Below are positions 42,444 through 49,689 of a stretch of 64,000 bases of DNA, in pieces; the first letter of the stretch is position 1, and each line of letters opens with the position of its first letter. The position numbers and the translations under genes are program-made. The DNA comes from Amycolatopsis saalfeldensis (GTDB taxonomy: Bacteria > Actinomycetota > Actinomycetes > Mycobacteriales > Pseudonocardiaceae), in NCBI RefSeq assembly GCF_900110575.1, contig NZ_FOEF01000014.1, positions 124,001 to 188,000 of the forward strand, written 5' to 3'. The notes below the pieces were generated by a model that saw nothing but the letters and a program-made list of their open reading frames with translations, had not been told where the DNA came from and ran no database searches.

Positions 42444-43342
42444 CGGAGCGCTCCTTCCGGCTCGTCGGCGGTCAAGGCCAGGAAAGCTTCTTCGAGGCCG
42501 ACGGCGGTGATCTCGATGTCGGAGGCGAGCGGGAAGGCGGTGAGCAGGGCGCGGATCGCCAGGTCGGAGTCGGCGCAGGCCAGCTCGGCGCGCCCGCCCT
42601 GGACGCGCGCGGTGGTGACACCTTCGAGCGCCGCCAGCGTGGCCTCGTCCGCACCCGGCACCACGGCCCGCAGCACCCGCCCGGACACGGCGGCGCGGAC
42701 CTGCGCGACCGGCCCGTCGGCGACCACCCGGCCGTGGCGCATCAGCACGACGCGGTCGGCGAAGTCCTCGGCCTCGGCGAGGTAGTGCGTCGCGAAGAGC
42801 ACTGTCCGTCCCGACGCGCTGAACTCGCGCATCGACGCCCAGAACGCCCGCCGTCCGTCCACGTCCATGGCCGCGGTCGGCTCGTCGAGCACCAGCAGCT
42901 CCGGGTCGCCGGTCAGCGCCAGCGCGTACCGGACGCGCTGGAGCTCGCCGCCGGAAAGCTTGCCGCAGCGGCGGTTCGCGAACTCGGTGATCCCGGCCCG
43001 CTCGAAGACCTCCTTCGCCGGCAGCGGTTTGCGGTGCATCGAGCGCAGCAGCCCGACCAGCTCGGCCGGGGTGACGTCACGCAGCAGGAACCCGTTCTGC
43101 ACCATCGCCGCGATGCGCCCGCTGTCGATCGCCTCCCGCGGCTCGGCCCCGAAGACCCGCACCTGCCCCTCGTCCGGGCGGGTCAGCCCCAGCAGCATGT
43201 CCACGGTGGTCGACTTGCCCGCGCCGTTGGGCCCGAGCAGCGCGACCACCTCACCCCCGCTGACCTCGACGGACAGGTTGTCCACCGCCAGCACCGGGCC
43301 GAATCTCTTGGTCAGCCCCCGTAGGCTGAACGCCTCGCTCAT
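42440..43342 (-). CDS. ABC exporter ATP-binding protein (DrrA-like)
   Basis: A 300-residue ATPase. It has Walker A Gly-Pro-Asn-Gly-Ala-Gly-Lys-Ser-Thr, Q-loop Met-Val-Gln-Asn, signature Lys-Leu-Ser-Gly-Gly-Glu-Leu-Gln-Arg, Walker B Leu-Leu-Val-Leu-Asp-Glu-Pro-Thr and His-Tyr-Leu switch. The C-terminal region after about 220 resembles drug-exporter ATPases. ATG at 43342 follows GGGGGAG. First gene of an operon that runs through permease, membrane protein, wHTH and perhaps dinB, and is divergent from the macrolide-type glycosyltransferase gene. Confidence 0.92.
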   Translation of the reverse strand: MSEAFSLRGLTKRFGPVLAVDNLSVEVSGGEVVALLGPNGAGKSTTVDMLLGLTRPDEGQVRVFGAEPREAIDSGRIAAMVQNGFLLRDVTPAELVGLLRSMHRKPLPAKEVFERAGITEFANRRCGKLSGGELQRVRYALALTGDPELLVLDEPTAAMDVDGRRAFWASMREFSASGRTVLFATHYLAEAEDFADRVVLMRHGRVVADGPVAQVRAAVSGRVLRAVVPGADEATLAALEGVTTARVQGGRAELACADSDLAIRALLTAFPLASDIEITAVGLEEAFLALTADEPEGALR

Positions 43343-43359
43343 CTTCTCTCCCCCAGGAC

Positions 43360-43399
43360 TTTGCGTCGCAAACCTTGCTTGCACTTTGTAACACAAAGT
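43360..43399. promoter_or_regulatory. Two palindromic operators of the ABC exporter operon
   Basis: TTTGCG-T-CGCAAA (43360-43372) and ACTTTGT-AAC-ACAAAGT (43383-43399) share the CTTTG core and have centres 25 bases apart. They lie 18-57 bases upstream of the ATPase start. This fits cooperative binding of the wHTH regulator encoded in the operon. Confidence 0.6.
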
Positions 43400-43439
43400 T
43401 CGCTGTCTTGGAAAGTCCTAGCTGCGGGGCGGTGTGCGG

Positions 43440-43477
43440 AAAATCCGGTTGATCACCGCCGGCGGCCGGGCTAGCGT
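43440..43477 (+). promoter_or_regulatory. Promoter of the attenuator/glycosyltransferase unit, WhiB7-like
   Basis: TTGATC (43449-43454) and TAGCGT (43472-43477) are 17 bases apart, so transcription should begin at or next to the leader ATG at 43485. AAAAT at 43440-43444, four bases upstream of the -35, recalls the AT-rich block of WhiB7-dependent resistance promoters. The promoter assignment is fairly firm; WhiB7 control is an inference. Confidence 0.55.
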
Positions 43478-43484
43478 CTCGCCC

Positions 43485-43517
43485 ATGACCTACTTCATGC
43501 GCCTCCGCAGCCACTGA
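43485..43517 (+). CDS. Ten-residue leader peptide, ErmDL-like macrolide-stalling sequence
   Basis: ATG ACC TAC TTC ATG CGC and the next five codons encode Met-Thr-Tyr-Phe-Met-Arg-Leu-Arg-Ser-His, then TGA. ErmDL, a characterised macrolide-dependent arrest peptide, starts Met-Thr-His-Ser-Met-Arg-Leu-Arg, so Met1, Thr2, Met5, Arg6, Leu7 and Arg8 coincide. Arg-Leu-Arg is the known (+)x(+) arrest motif. The predicted promoter makes the peptide leaderless. It stands 88 bases before a macrolide-type glycosyltransferase start. It probably stalls a drug-bound ribosome and switches on that gene. Expression is unproven. Confidence 0.75.
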   Translation: MTYFMRLRSH

Positions 43518-43599
43518 GACGGCGTGACTCTCCGGGCCGCCCGCCCACCGGGCGGCCCCACTCCTGCGCGCCGTCCTTCCGTTTGAGTCCGGAAAGGAC
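43518..43599 (+). promoter_or_regulatory. Translational attenuator: hairpins sequestering the glycosyltransferase ribosome site
   Basis: Hairpin A is GGGCCGCCCG/CGGGCGGCCC (43534-43543 with 43549-43558). Hairpin B pairs GTCCTTCCG (43573-43581) with CGGAAAGGAC (43590-43599), one bulged base, and buries the Shine-Dalgarno GGAAAGGA of the gene. GACGGCG (43518-43524), right after the leader stop, is fully complementary to CGCCGTC (43569-43575), which includes part of the anti-Shine-Dalgarno arm. Pairing there would compete with hairpin B. This reproduces the logic of erm-type translational attenuators. Confidence 0.65.
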
Positions 43600-43605
43600 A
43601 GTTCA

Positions 43606-44775
43606 TTGCGCAAGCACATCGTCATGGTCGGCTGCAGTGCGCCCAGCCACGTCTACCCGTCGCTGGCGCTGATCCGGGAGCTGGTCGAACGCGGCCACCG
43701 CGTGAGCTACGTCGTCGGCGAGCCGCTCGCCGGCCTCGTCGAGCCGACCGGGGCCGAGGTCGTCGCCCACCCGACGATCTTCCCGCTCGGCGAGACGGCG
43801 TGGCCCGAAGACCCGGCCGAAGCGATGCGGGTCTTCCTCGACGAGGCGATCGCCATCCACCCGCAGCTCACCTCGCGGTTCGACGAGGACCGCCCGGACC
43901 TGCTGCTGTACGACATCGGCGGCCTCGGCGCGCCGCTGCTGGGCGAGCGTTACGGAGTCCCGGCCGTGCAGCTGTCGCCGTCGCTGGTGGCGTGGGACGG
44001 CTATGAGGAGGACATGGCCGAAGTGCTCGGCCCGCTGCGGTCGTCACCGTCCGGAATGGACTACAACCGCGCGTACACCCAGTGGCTGAAGGAAAACGGC
44101 ATCATCGCCGAGGGCTGGGACTGGATCGCCCACCCGGCTCAGGTCCTCTCGCTGATCCCGCGCGCGATGCAGCCGAACGCGGAGCGGGTGCCGTCGAGCG
44201 TGCGGTTCGTGGGCCCGTGCCTGGACCCGCTGCGCCTGGCGGACCGGAGCTGGACCCCGCCCGCGGACGGGAAGCCGGTGCTGCTGGTGTCGTTCGGCAC
44301 GGCGTTCACCGATCAGCTCGACGTCTACCGGGCCTGCGTCACGGCGTTCGCGGACTCGGGCTGGCACGTGGTGCTCTCGGTGGGCAAACACGTGTCGGCC
44401 GAGGACCTGGGCCCGCTGCCGGACTCGTTCGAGGCACACGAAAGCGTGCCGCAACTGGCGGTACTGGAGACCGCGTCGGCGTTCATCACCCACGCCGGCA
44501 TGGGCAGCTGCACGGAATCACTGTGGTTCGGCGTGCCGACGGTCGCGATCCCCCAGGCCGTCGACCAGTTCGGCAACGCGGCCCTGCTGGACTCCCTGGG
44601 CGTCGGCCGTCACCTGCCGGCCGCCGAGGTCACCGCGTCTTCCCTTCGTGAGGCTGTCGACGCGGTGTCTTCGGCCCCGGAGGTCGCCGCCCGCCTGGCG
44701 GCGCTGAAGGCCGAGTCCCGAGCCAACGGCGGCGTCTCCACTGCCGCGGACGCGGTGGAGTCCTTTCTGAAGTAG
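43606..44775 (+). CDS. MGT-family (macrolide-type) glycosyltransferase
   Basis: A 389-residue GT1/GT-B enzyme of the MGT/OleD group, which inactivates macrolides by glucosylating the desosamine 2'-hydroxyl. The N-terminal acceptor domain has Pro-Ser-His-Val-Tyr-Pro-Ser, with His15 as likely catalytic base. The donor domain has His-Glu-Ser-Val-Pro-Gln, Thr-His-Ala-Gly-Met-Gly-Ser and Pro-Gln-Ala-Val-Asp-Gln-Phe-Gly-Asn (about 273-325). TTG at 43606 is chosen because GGAAAGGA ends seven bases upstream; ATG at 43624 is an alternative. The drug-responsive leader upstream supports a resistance role. A terminator follows at 44793. Confidence 0.9.
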   Translation: MRKHIVMVGCSAPSHVYPSLALIRELVERGHRVSYVVGEPLAGLVEPTGAEVVAHPTIFPLGETAWPEDPAEAMRVFLDEAIAIHPQLTSRFDEDRPDLLLYDIGGLGAPLLGERYGVPAVQLSPSLVAWDGYEEDMAEVLGPLRSSPSGMDYNRAYTQWLKENGIIAEGWDWIAHPAQVLSLIPRAMQPNAERVPSSVRFVGPCLDPLRLADRSWTPPADGKPVLLVSFGTAFTDQLDVYRACVTAFADSGWHVVLSVGKHVSAEDLGPLPDSFEAHESVPQLAVLETASAFITHAGMGSCTESLWFGVPTVAIPQAVDQFGNAALLDSLGVGRHLPAAEVTASSLREAVDAVSSAPEVAARLAALKAESRANGGVSTAADAVESFLK

Positions 44776-44792
44776 CGGTTTTCGTTGCGCAG

Positions 44793-44830
44793 AGGCTTCG
44801 GCGGTACTGGTTTCGGTATCGCCGAAGCCT
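44793..44830 (+). terminator. Terminator of the glycosyltransferase gene
   Basis: AGGCTTCGGCG (44793-44803) and CGCCGAAGCCT (44820-44830) form a perfect 11-bp stem with a 16-base loop, 18 bases after the stop, followed by TCTCC. Confidence 0.8.
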
Positions 44831-45198
44831 TCTCCGCATTTCACTGACTCAGCGGTACGGCCAAGTACCTGGGTGCACTATGTGCTGGGGCGGCCGACAA
44901 GTCCTGGCGCGCGGCAACCGTCGGCAAAAAGCCATCAAATCGAATCAGCTGCCCAAAGAAGACTGCCAGTATCGATGCAGTCGTGGCCGACCTCGTCGAC
45001 TGGCTCGCCGAGGACTACCAGAAGCGCGATGGAAGTTCCTCTCGTCCAGGCAACAGCGACGACGGTCGAGTCGGCAGCGGCGACTCGCATCCTGGCCTCC
45101 CGCGAGGAGCAGGGTCGTTTGAAACTCGAAGAATTCGTAAGGATTCTTGCGATGGCCGTCCAGGACTCGTGACCACCAGCGAGCGAAGCTCAGGACCC
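44831..45198. other. Intergenic region with possible degraded small ORF
   Basis: About 370 bases of lower GC than its flanks, with no complete recognisable gene. One plus-strand frame reads Val-Val-Ala-Asp-Leu-Val-Asp-Trp-Leu-Ala-Glu-Asp-Tyr-Gln-Lys-Arg near 44976-45029. A second frame continues from ATG 45030 for 47 codons (Glu-Glu-Gln-Gly-Arg-Leu-Lys-Leu-Glu-Glu-Phe) to a stop at 45172. Together they could be one frameshifted gene, but I cannot name a family. Confidence 0.35.
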
Positions 45199-46926
45199 TC
45201 AGCCGCGGATTTCGTTCAGGTAGTTGTAGATCGTGTACCGGGTGACGTCCAGTTGACCCGCCAGGTGGTCGACCGCGTCCTTGATCAGGAAGAAACCCGC
45301 CTCGTCCAATTCGCGGACCACCGCTGCCTTGTGGCGTTTCTTCATCAGCTCCACCGGGATCCCCGCCTTGCCGATCGCGCGGGTCACCAGGAAGCGCTGG
45401 AGGCTGTCGACGTCCGGGGGGAAGGTTTCCTGCGGGGTCTCGGCCTGCGCGGCGCCCGGCAGTTCGCTGTTCACGCACAGGCAGCCCACCGCCACGCCGG
45501 CCGCATCGCGCAGGAAGAGGGTGGACGAGCGGATGGCGCGGCCGTCCGGGCCGTGGGTGCGGTAGTTCGTCAGGTCCTGGGTGGTGCCGCGGCGGACCAG
45601 GCCGAGCAGCAGGTCCGTCATCGGGCCGCCGACGGTGCGGCCGGTCAGGTCGCCGGCGATGGCGACGATCGAGTCCGGCAGGCGGCTCAGGTCGTGCAGC
45701 AGCACCTCGTTGCCCGGGCCCAGCATCGCGGCCAGGCCGTCGACGGCCGGGACCAGCGCGCTGAGCAGTTCGGGCGTCGCCGCGCCGGACGCGGCGGGCG
45801 GGGTCACCGAGAGCGGCTTTCGGGGCCGGGTAAGGGTTTCCAGCGCTGTGCGCAGCTGGTCGGCGGCGGCCACCGGAGTGGACGCGTGCGGCGAGAGGCG
45901 CACGTGCTCGGGTCGCACCGTCGCCGCGATCCCGGCCGACGCGAGCGCCGCGCCGACCTGCTCGGCCGGGTGACCGGGCAGCGTGAACGCGAGGATGCCC
46001 GCGCGCCGTTCGGTCGCCGACACGATCTCCGCGCCGCAGGAGCGCAGGACGTCCTCCAGCGAGCCGACGCGCTCGGCGATCCGGCCCGCGATCGCCCCGA
46101 CGCCGGCCTCCTCCACCAGCTCGAGCGCGGCGGCGAAGGCACCGGAGGTGATCGGGCTGAGGTTGGAGATCGACCAGCCCGCCGCCGTCATGTCGGCCGG
46201 GTGGATCTCGTTGTCGAACAGCCCGGGGTCCCGCGCGCCGGTCCAGCCGGACAGGATCGGGTCCATCCGCTCCAGCGCGCGGTCGGACAGCACGGCGAAC
46301 CCCGTGCCCCAGCCCGCGCGCAGCCACTTCTGGCCGCCGACCACCAGCACGTCCGCGACCTCCCACGGCGCCTCGGTCACGCCGAAGCCCTGGATGCCGT
46401 CGACGACCAGCAGCCGGTCGTCGACGACCTCGCGCAGCGCGGCGAGATCGGCCCGGTAACCGGTGCGGAAGTCGACGGCGCTCACCGAGACCGTGGTGAT
46501 GTCCGGGGTCAGCGCCGCGGCCACCCGGTCGGCCGTCACGAAGCCGCCGTCCAGCCGCCGCACCTTGACCAGCCCGGCCTGCTCCGCGCGGGCCCACGGG
46601 TAGGTGTTGGCCGGGAACTCCGCCGCCGACACCAGCACCTCGCCGCCGGGGGTGTTGAACGCCGCCTGGAACAGGCCCAAACTGGTGTGCGGCAACAACA
46701 CGGTGTGGTCGGTGTCGCTGCCGCACAGCCGCGCGGCGGCCGCCTTGGCGCGGGTCTCCTGCCGCATCAATTCGTCCACAGTGGACGGTCCGGCGACCGT
46801 GGCGTCTTCGAGGAGACGAGCCGTGGTGTCGAGCACGGCGTGGGACGGCGGGCCGAACCGGGCGAAGTCCAGGTAGCCCGCGGGCTCGTCGAACTGCAGC
46901 AGGTACCGGGGCGAAATCCGCGTCAC
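45199..46926 (-). CDS. Fusion of class V PLP-dependent enzyme with YheO-type PAS and DauR-type HTH
   Basis: A 575-residue protein. Residues 1-375 form a class V aminotransferase/cysteine desulfurase-like fold with Asp176 in Val-Val-Asp-Gly-Ile-Gln-Gly. The Schiff-base Lys200 is in Gly-Gly-Gln-Lys-Trp-Leu. Residues about 386-490 resemble the YheO-like PAS domain. Residues 525-575 match the DauR-type HTH (Ala-Gly-Phe-Phe-Leu-Ile-Lys-Asp-Ala-Val and Tyr-Thr-Ile-Tyr-Asn-Tyr-Leu-Asn). In other bacteria these are separate proteins. Last gene of an amino acid ABC importer operon, start overlapping the ATPase stop (GTGA). It may degrade the imported amine or amino acid and also sense it. Confidence 0.85.
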   Translation of the reverse strand: MTRISPRYLLQFDEPAGYLDFARFGPPSHAVLDTTARLLEDATVAGPSTVDELMRQETRAKAAAARLCGSDTDHTVLLPHTSLGLFQAAFNTPGGEVLVSAAEFPANTYPWARAEQAGLVKVRRLDGGFVTADRVAAALTPDITTVSVSAVDFRTGYRADLAALREVVDDRLLVVDGIQGFGVTEAPWEVADVLVVGGQKWLRAGWGTGFAVLSDRALERMDPILSGWTGARDPGLFDNEIHPADMTAAGWSISNLSPITSGAFAAALELVEEAGVGAIAGRIAERVGSLEDVLRSCGAEIVSATERRAGILAFTLPGHPAEQVGAALASAGIAATVRPEHVRLSPHASTPVAAADQLRTALETLTRPRKPLSVTPPAASGAATPELLSALVPAVDGLAAMLGPGNEVLLHDLSRLPDSIVAIAGDLTGRTVGGPMTDLLLGLVRRGTTQDLTNYRTHGPDGRAIRSSTLFLRDAAGVAVGCLCVNSELPGAAQAETPQETFPPDVDSLQRFLVTRAIGKAGIPVELMKKRHKAAVVRELDEAGFFLIKDAVDHLAGQLDVTRYTIYNYLNEIRG

Positions 46927-47759
46927 GACAGGACCCGCGCGAGGAACTGGCGGGTGCGCTCGTGCTCCGGCGCCTTCAGCACCCGGTCCGGCGGGCCGGT
47001 CTCGACCACCGCGCCGTCGGCGAGGAACACCACCTCGTCGGCCGCCTCGGCGGCGAAGGCCATCTCGTGTGTCACGACCACCATCGTCATCCCCTCCCGC
47101 GCCAACGTACCCATCACCGCCAGCACCTCCCCCACCAGCTCCGGGTCGAGCGCCGACGTGGGCTCGTCGAACAGCATCAGCTTCGGCTTCATCGCGAGCG
47201 AACGCGCGATCGCGACCCGCTGCTGCTGCCCGCCCGAAAGCTGCGCCGGATACGCGTCGGCCCGGTGTGCGAGGCCGACGCGGTCCAGCAGTTCCAGCGC
47301 GTCGGCGCGCGCTCGGTCCGGTTTCACCCCGAGCACCCGGATCGGCCCCTCGACGACGTTCTCCAGCGCCGTCCGGTGGCCGAACAGGTTGAACCGCTGG
47401 AAGACCATGCCGATGTCACGGCGCTGGCGGGCGACGTCGGCCTCCCGCAGCTCGTACAGCTTCCCGCCGCGCAGCTTGAAGCCGATCGGCTCGCCGTCGA
47501 CCCAGACCTGCCCGGCGTCGATCGTCTCCAGGTGGTTCAGGCAGCGCAGGAACGTGCTCTTGCCCGCGCCCGACGGCCCGAGCAGGCAGACCACCTGTCC
47601 CTTGTGGACTTCCAAGTCGATGCCCTTCAGCACCTCGGTGTGCCCGCTGTGTCCCCTGGGGGTCGAACCCCCAGACCCCCGCCGGGTGGCACGCCCCCCT
47701 GGACCCCCCGAAAAGAAGGTTTTGCGCACGCCCACGGCACGCAGCAGTGGTTCAGACAC
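46923..47759 (-). CDS. Polar amino acid ABC transporter ATP-binding protein with palindromic insertion
   Basis: A 278-residue GlnQ/HisP-like ATPase. It has Walker A Gly-Pro-Ser-Gly-Ala-Gly-Lys-Ser-Thr, Val-Phe-Gln-Arg-Phe-Asn-Leu-Phe, signature Gln-Leu-Ser-Gly-Gly-Gln-Gln-Gln-Arg and Leu-Phe-Asp-Glu-Pro-Thr-Ser-Ala. Between Val-Arg-Lys-Thr-Phe and Glu-Val-Leu-Lys-Gly it carries about 25 extra Gly/Arg/Ser-rich residues encoded by a GC-rich palindrome (about 47640-47715), absent from usual members. GTG at 47759 is preferred to GTG 47765 because GAGGA is six bases upstream. It overlaps both neighbours. Confidence 0.92.
   Translation of the reverse strand: MSEPLLRAVGVRKTFFSGGPGGRATRRGSGGSTPRGHSGHTEVLKGIDLEVHKGQVVCLLGPSGAGKSTFLRCLNHLETIDAGQVWVDGEPIGFKLRGGKLYELREADVARQRRDIGMVFQRFNLFGHRTALENVVEGPIRVLGVKPDRARADALELLDRVGLAHRADAYPAQLSGGQQQRVAIARSLAMKPKLMLFDEPTSALDPELVGEVLAVMGTLAREGMTMVVVTHEMAFAAEAADEVVFLADGAVVETGPPDRVLKAPEHERTRQFLARVLS
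47656..47674. repeat. Palindrome inserted inside the ABC ATPase coding sequence
   Basis: CTGGGGGT-CGA-ACCCCCAG is a perfect stem with a three-base loop. It lies within a roughly 70-base C-rich block (about 47645-47715) that also holds a second, weaker inverted repeat. It is translated in frame as the extra loop of the ATPase. The same sequence style is common in intergenic repeats of high-GC actinomycetes, so it may be a mobile palindromic element. Confidence 0.6.
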
Positions 47760-48645
47760 GGGCACTCCTCACCAGCGGCACTCCCCGCAGCGCCTTGCCG
47801 ACGCGTGAGGCCGGCCCGCGGTCCGAGGCGCCGAACGCGCGTTCCAGGTAATGCTGGCCGACCCCCGCGACCGTGACCACCACCATGTACCAGACCGCGG
47901 CCGCGATCAGCGTCTCCATCACCAGCAGGTTGTTGGACGAGATGTTGTTCGCCGCGTGGATCAGCTCGGTCACGCCGATCACCGACGCCATCGACGTGCC
48001 CTTGAGCATGTTGATGAAGTCGTTGCCGGTCGGCGGGATGATCACGCGCATCGCCTGCGGCAGCACCACCCGGCGCAGCGTGGCGCCGGGGGTCATGCCG
48101 ATGGACTTCGCCGCCTCCGTCTGTCCACTGTCGACACTGTTCAGCCCGGCGCGGACGATCTCGGCCATGTACGCGCTCTCGTTGAGCGCCAGCCCGAGCA
48201 ACGCCGCGGTGAACGCGCTGATCAGCACGTTCGTCTGCTCGTGGAGCAGGTAGCCGCCGAACGGCAGCGGGATCGAGATCGTCGGGAAGATCAACGCGAG
48301 GTTGTACCAGATCAGGATCTGCAGCAGCACCGGCAAACCGCGGAACAGCCAGATGTAGGCCGCCGCGAACCATTTCGCCACCGGGTTCGCGCTCCGGCGC
48401 AGCAACGCGATCAGGATGCCGAGCACGATCGCCACGGCCTGCGAGATCACCGCGAGCACCACGGTGTTGAGCAGGCCGAGCGCCATCACGCGGTAGAACA
48501 CGAAGTCCGGCACCGAGTTCCACTCGATCTGGGCCTGCGCGAGCGCGAACCCGAGCAGCACCAGCAGCGCGAGGATGACCACCGCGCTGACCCAGCGCCC
48601 CCAGTGCTTCAGCCGGACGATCGGCAGCGGCTCAGCTTCCGCCAT
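47752..48645 (-). CDS. Polar amino acid ABC transporter permease
   Basis: A 297-residue permease of the His/Glu/Gln family. Helices lie at about 18-38, 55-80, 92-115, 140-160 and 235-260. The EAA loop reads Glu-Ala-Ala-Lys-Ser-Ile-Gly-Met-Thr. Phe-Arg-Gly-Leu-Pro-Val-Leu-Leu-Gln and Asn-Glu-Ser-Ala-Tyr-Met-Ala-Glu are family marks. The ATG overlaps the binding-protein gene by 14 bases, and the 3' end overlaps the ATPase gene by eight. Confidence 0.93.
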   Translation of the reverse strand: MAEAEPLPIVRLKHWGRWVSAVVILALLVLLGFALAQAQIEWNSVPDFVFYRVMALGLLNTVVLAVISQAVAIVLGILIALLRRSANPVAKWFAAAYIWLFRGLPVLLQILIWYNLALIFPTISIPLPFGGYLLHEQTNVLISAFTAALLGLALNESAYMAEIVRAGLNSVDSGQTEAAKSIGMTPGATLRRVVLPQAMRVIIPPTGNDFINMLKGTSMASVIGVTELIHAANNISSNNLLVMETLIAAAVWYMVVVTVAGVGQHYLERAFGASDRGPASRVGKALRGVPLVRSARV

Positions 48646-49591
48646 TGACGGCCGCCTCCTTCACCGCGCCCTGCTCGACACCCCAGGACTGGAGGATCTT
48701 GCCGTACGTGCCGTCGGCGATCAGGGACTGGAGCGCCTGCTTCACGGCGTCGCGCAGCTTCGTGTTGGCCTTGGTGAAGCCGATGCCGTACGGGCCGCCC
48801 TCGATCGGCTGGCCCGGCACGACCTCGAAGAACTTTCCCTCGCCCGCCGTGCGCGAGATGTAGACGGCGCTGGGCAGGTCGTTGAGGATCGCGGCGACGC
48901 GGCGGGTGCGCAGCTGGTTCTGGTTCTGAGTGTCGCTGTCGGTGGCCGTGACGGTGATCGCCGGCTTGCCCGCCTGCGTGCACTTCGCGCTCTGCGCGGC
49001 GGCGAACTTCTGGTGGCTGGTGCCCTGGACGACGGCGACGTTCTTGCCGCACAAGGTGTCCGGCCCGGTGATGCCGTCGGGGTTGCCCTTGGCGACCATG
49101 ATCGTGATGCCGGAGGAGAAGTAGTCGACGAAGTCGATCTGCTGCTGGCGCTCCTTGGTGTCGTTCATCGCGGCCATGGTCAGGTCGACGCGGCCGGACT
49201 GCAGGCTGGTGATCAGCGAGCCGAACGCCATGTCCTGGTACGCCACCGTGACGCCGAGCTTCGCGCCGACCGCCTTGGCCAGGTCCACCTCGTAGCCGAT
49301 CGGCGTTTTGCCGTCGCCCGAGTAGAAGTTGTTCGGCGCCGACTGGATGTTCGACGCGAGGTGCAGCGTCTTGGCCTGCGCGACGGCGGGCGGCAGGGCG
49401 GCCGTGAGCTGCGGATCCGCCCTGACGGCGGTGATCAGCGCGGCGTTGTCCGGGATGGCGGACTTGCTGTTCCCCGCGGCCGGCGACCCGCCGGCACCGT
49501 CGGGACCACCTCCGCAGGCCGAGGTGACCAGGACGAGGGCACCGCCGAGCAGAGCGGTCAACCAGGTGCGGGAACGGGACGGCGACGGCAT
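48632..49591 (-). CDS. Amino acid ABC transporter substrate-binding lipoprotein
   Basis: A 319-residue binding protein of the PBP type 2 fold. Lipobox Val-Thr-Ser-Ala-Cys closes the signal peptide. Gly-Tyr-Glu-Val-Asp-Leu-Ala-Lys-Ala, Ser-Gly-Arg-Val-Asp-Leu, and Pro-Tyr-Gly-Ile-Gly-Phe are typical of family 3 solute-binding proteins. ATG at 49591 follows GGAGG. First gene of the four-gene importer/PLP-fusion operon. The substrate is unknown; the attached PLP-DauR fusion hints at an unusual or D-amino acid. Confidence 0.92.
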   Translation of the reverse strand: MPSPSRSRTWLTALLGGALVLVTSACGGGPDGAGGSPAAGNSKSAIPDNAALITAVRADPQLTAALPPAVAQAKTLHLASNIQSAPNNFYSGDGKTPIGYEVDLAKAVGAKLGVTVAYQDMAFGSLITSLQSGRVDLTMAAMNDTKERQQQIDFVDYFSSGITIMVAKGNPDGITGPDTLCGKNVAVVQGTSHQKFAAAQSAKCTQAGKPAITVTATDSDTQNQNQLRTRRVAAILNDLPSAVYISRTAGEGKFFEVVPGQPIEGGPYGIGFTKANTKLRDAVKQALQSLIADGTYGKILQSWGVEQGAVKEAAVNGGS

Positions 49592-49689
49592 CGGGGACCT
49601 CCAGGGCGTCGTGATGCCGGGAACGGTACAACTCGCTGTTGAAGAGGTCAACGGTCAGTTGAAATTCACCGAGCCGCTAAGGTTCCGGC

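Noticed and set aside
47651-47680. tRNA T-arm or tRNA gene fragment
   Set aside because: The GGGGGTCGAACCCCC stem resembles a T-arm, but no acceptor, D or anticodon arms surround it and it lies inside a coding frame.
44983-47808. A 941-codon plus-strand frame
   Set aside because: It is antisense to the PLP fusion and ABC ATPase genes, which show clear motifs and coupling; the composition is shadow-like.
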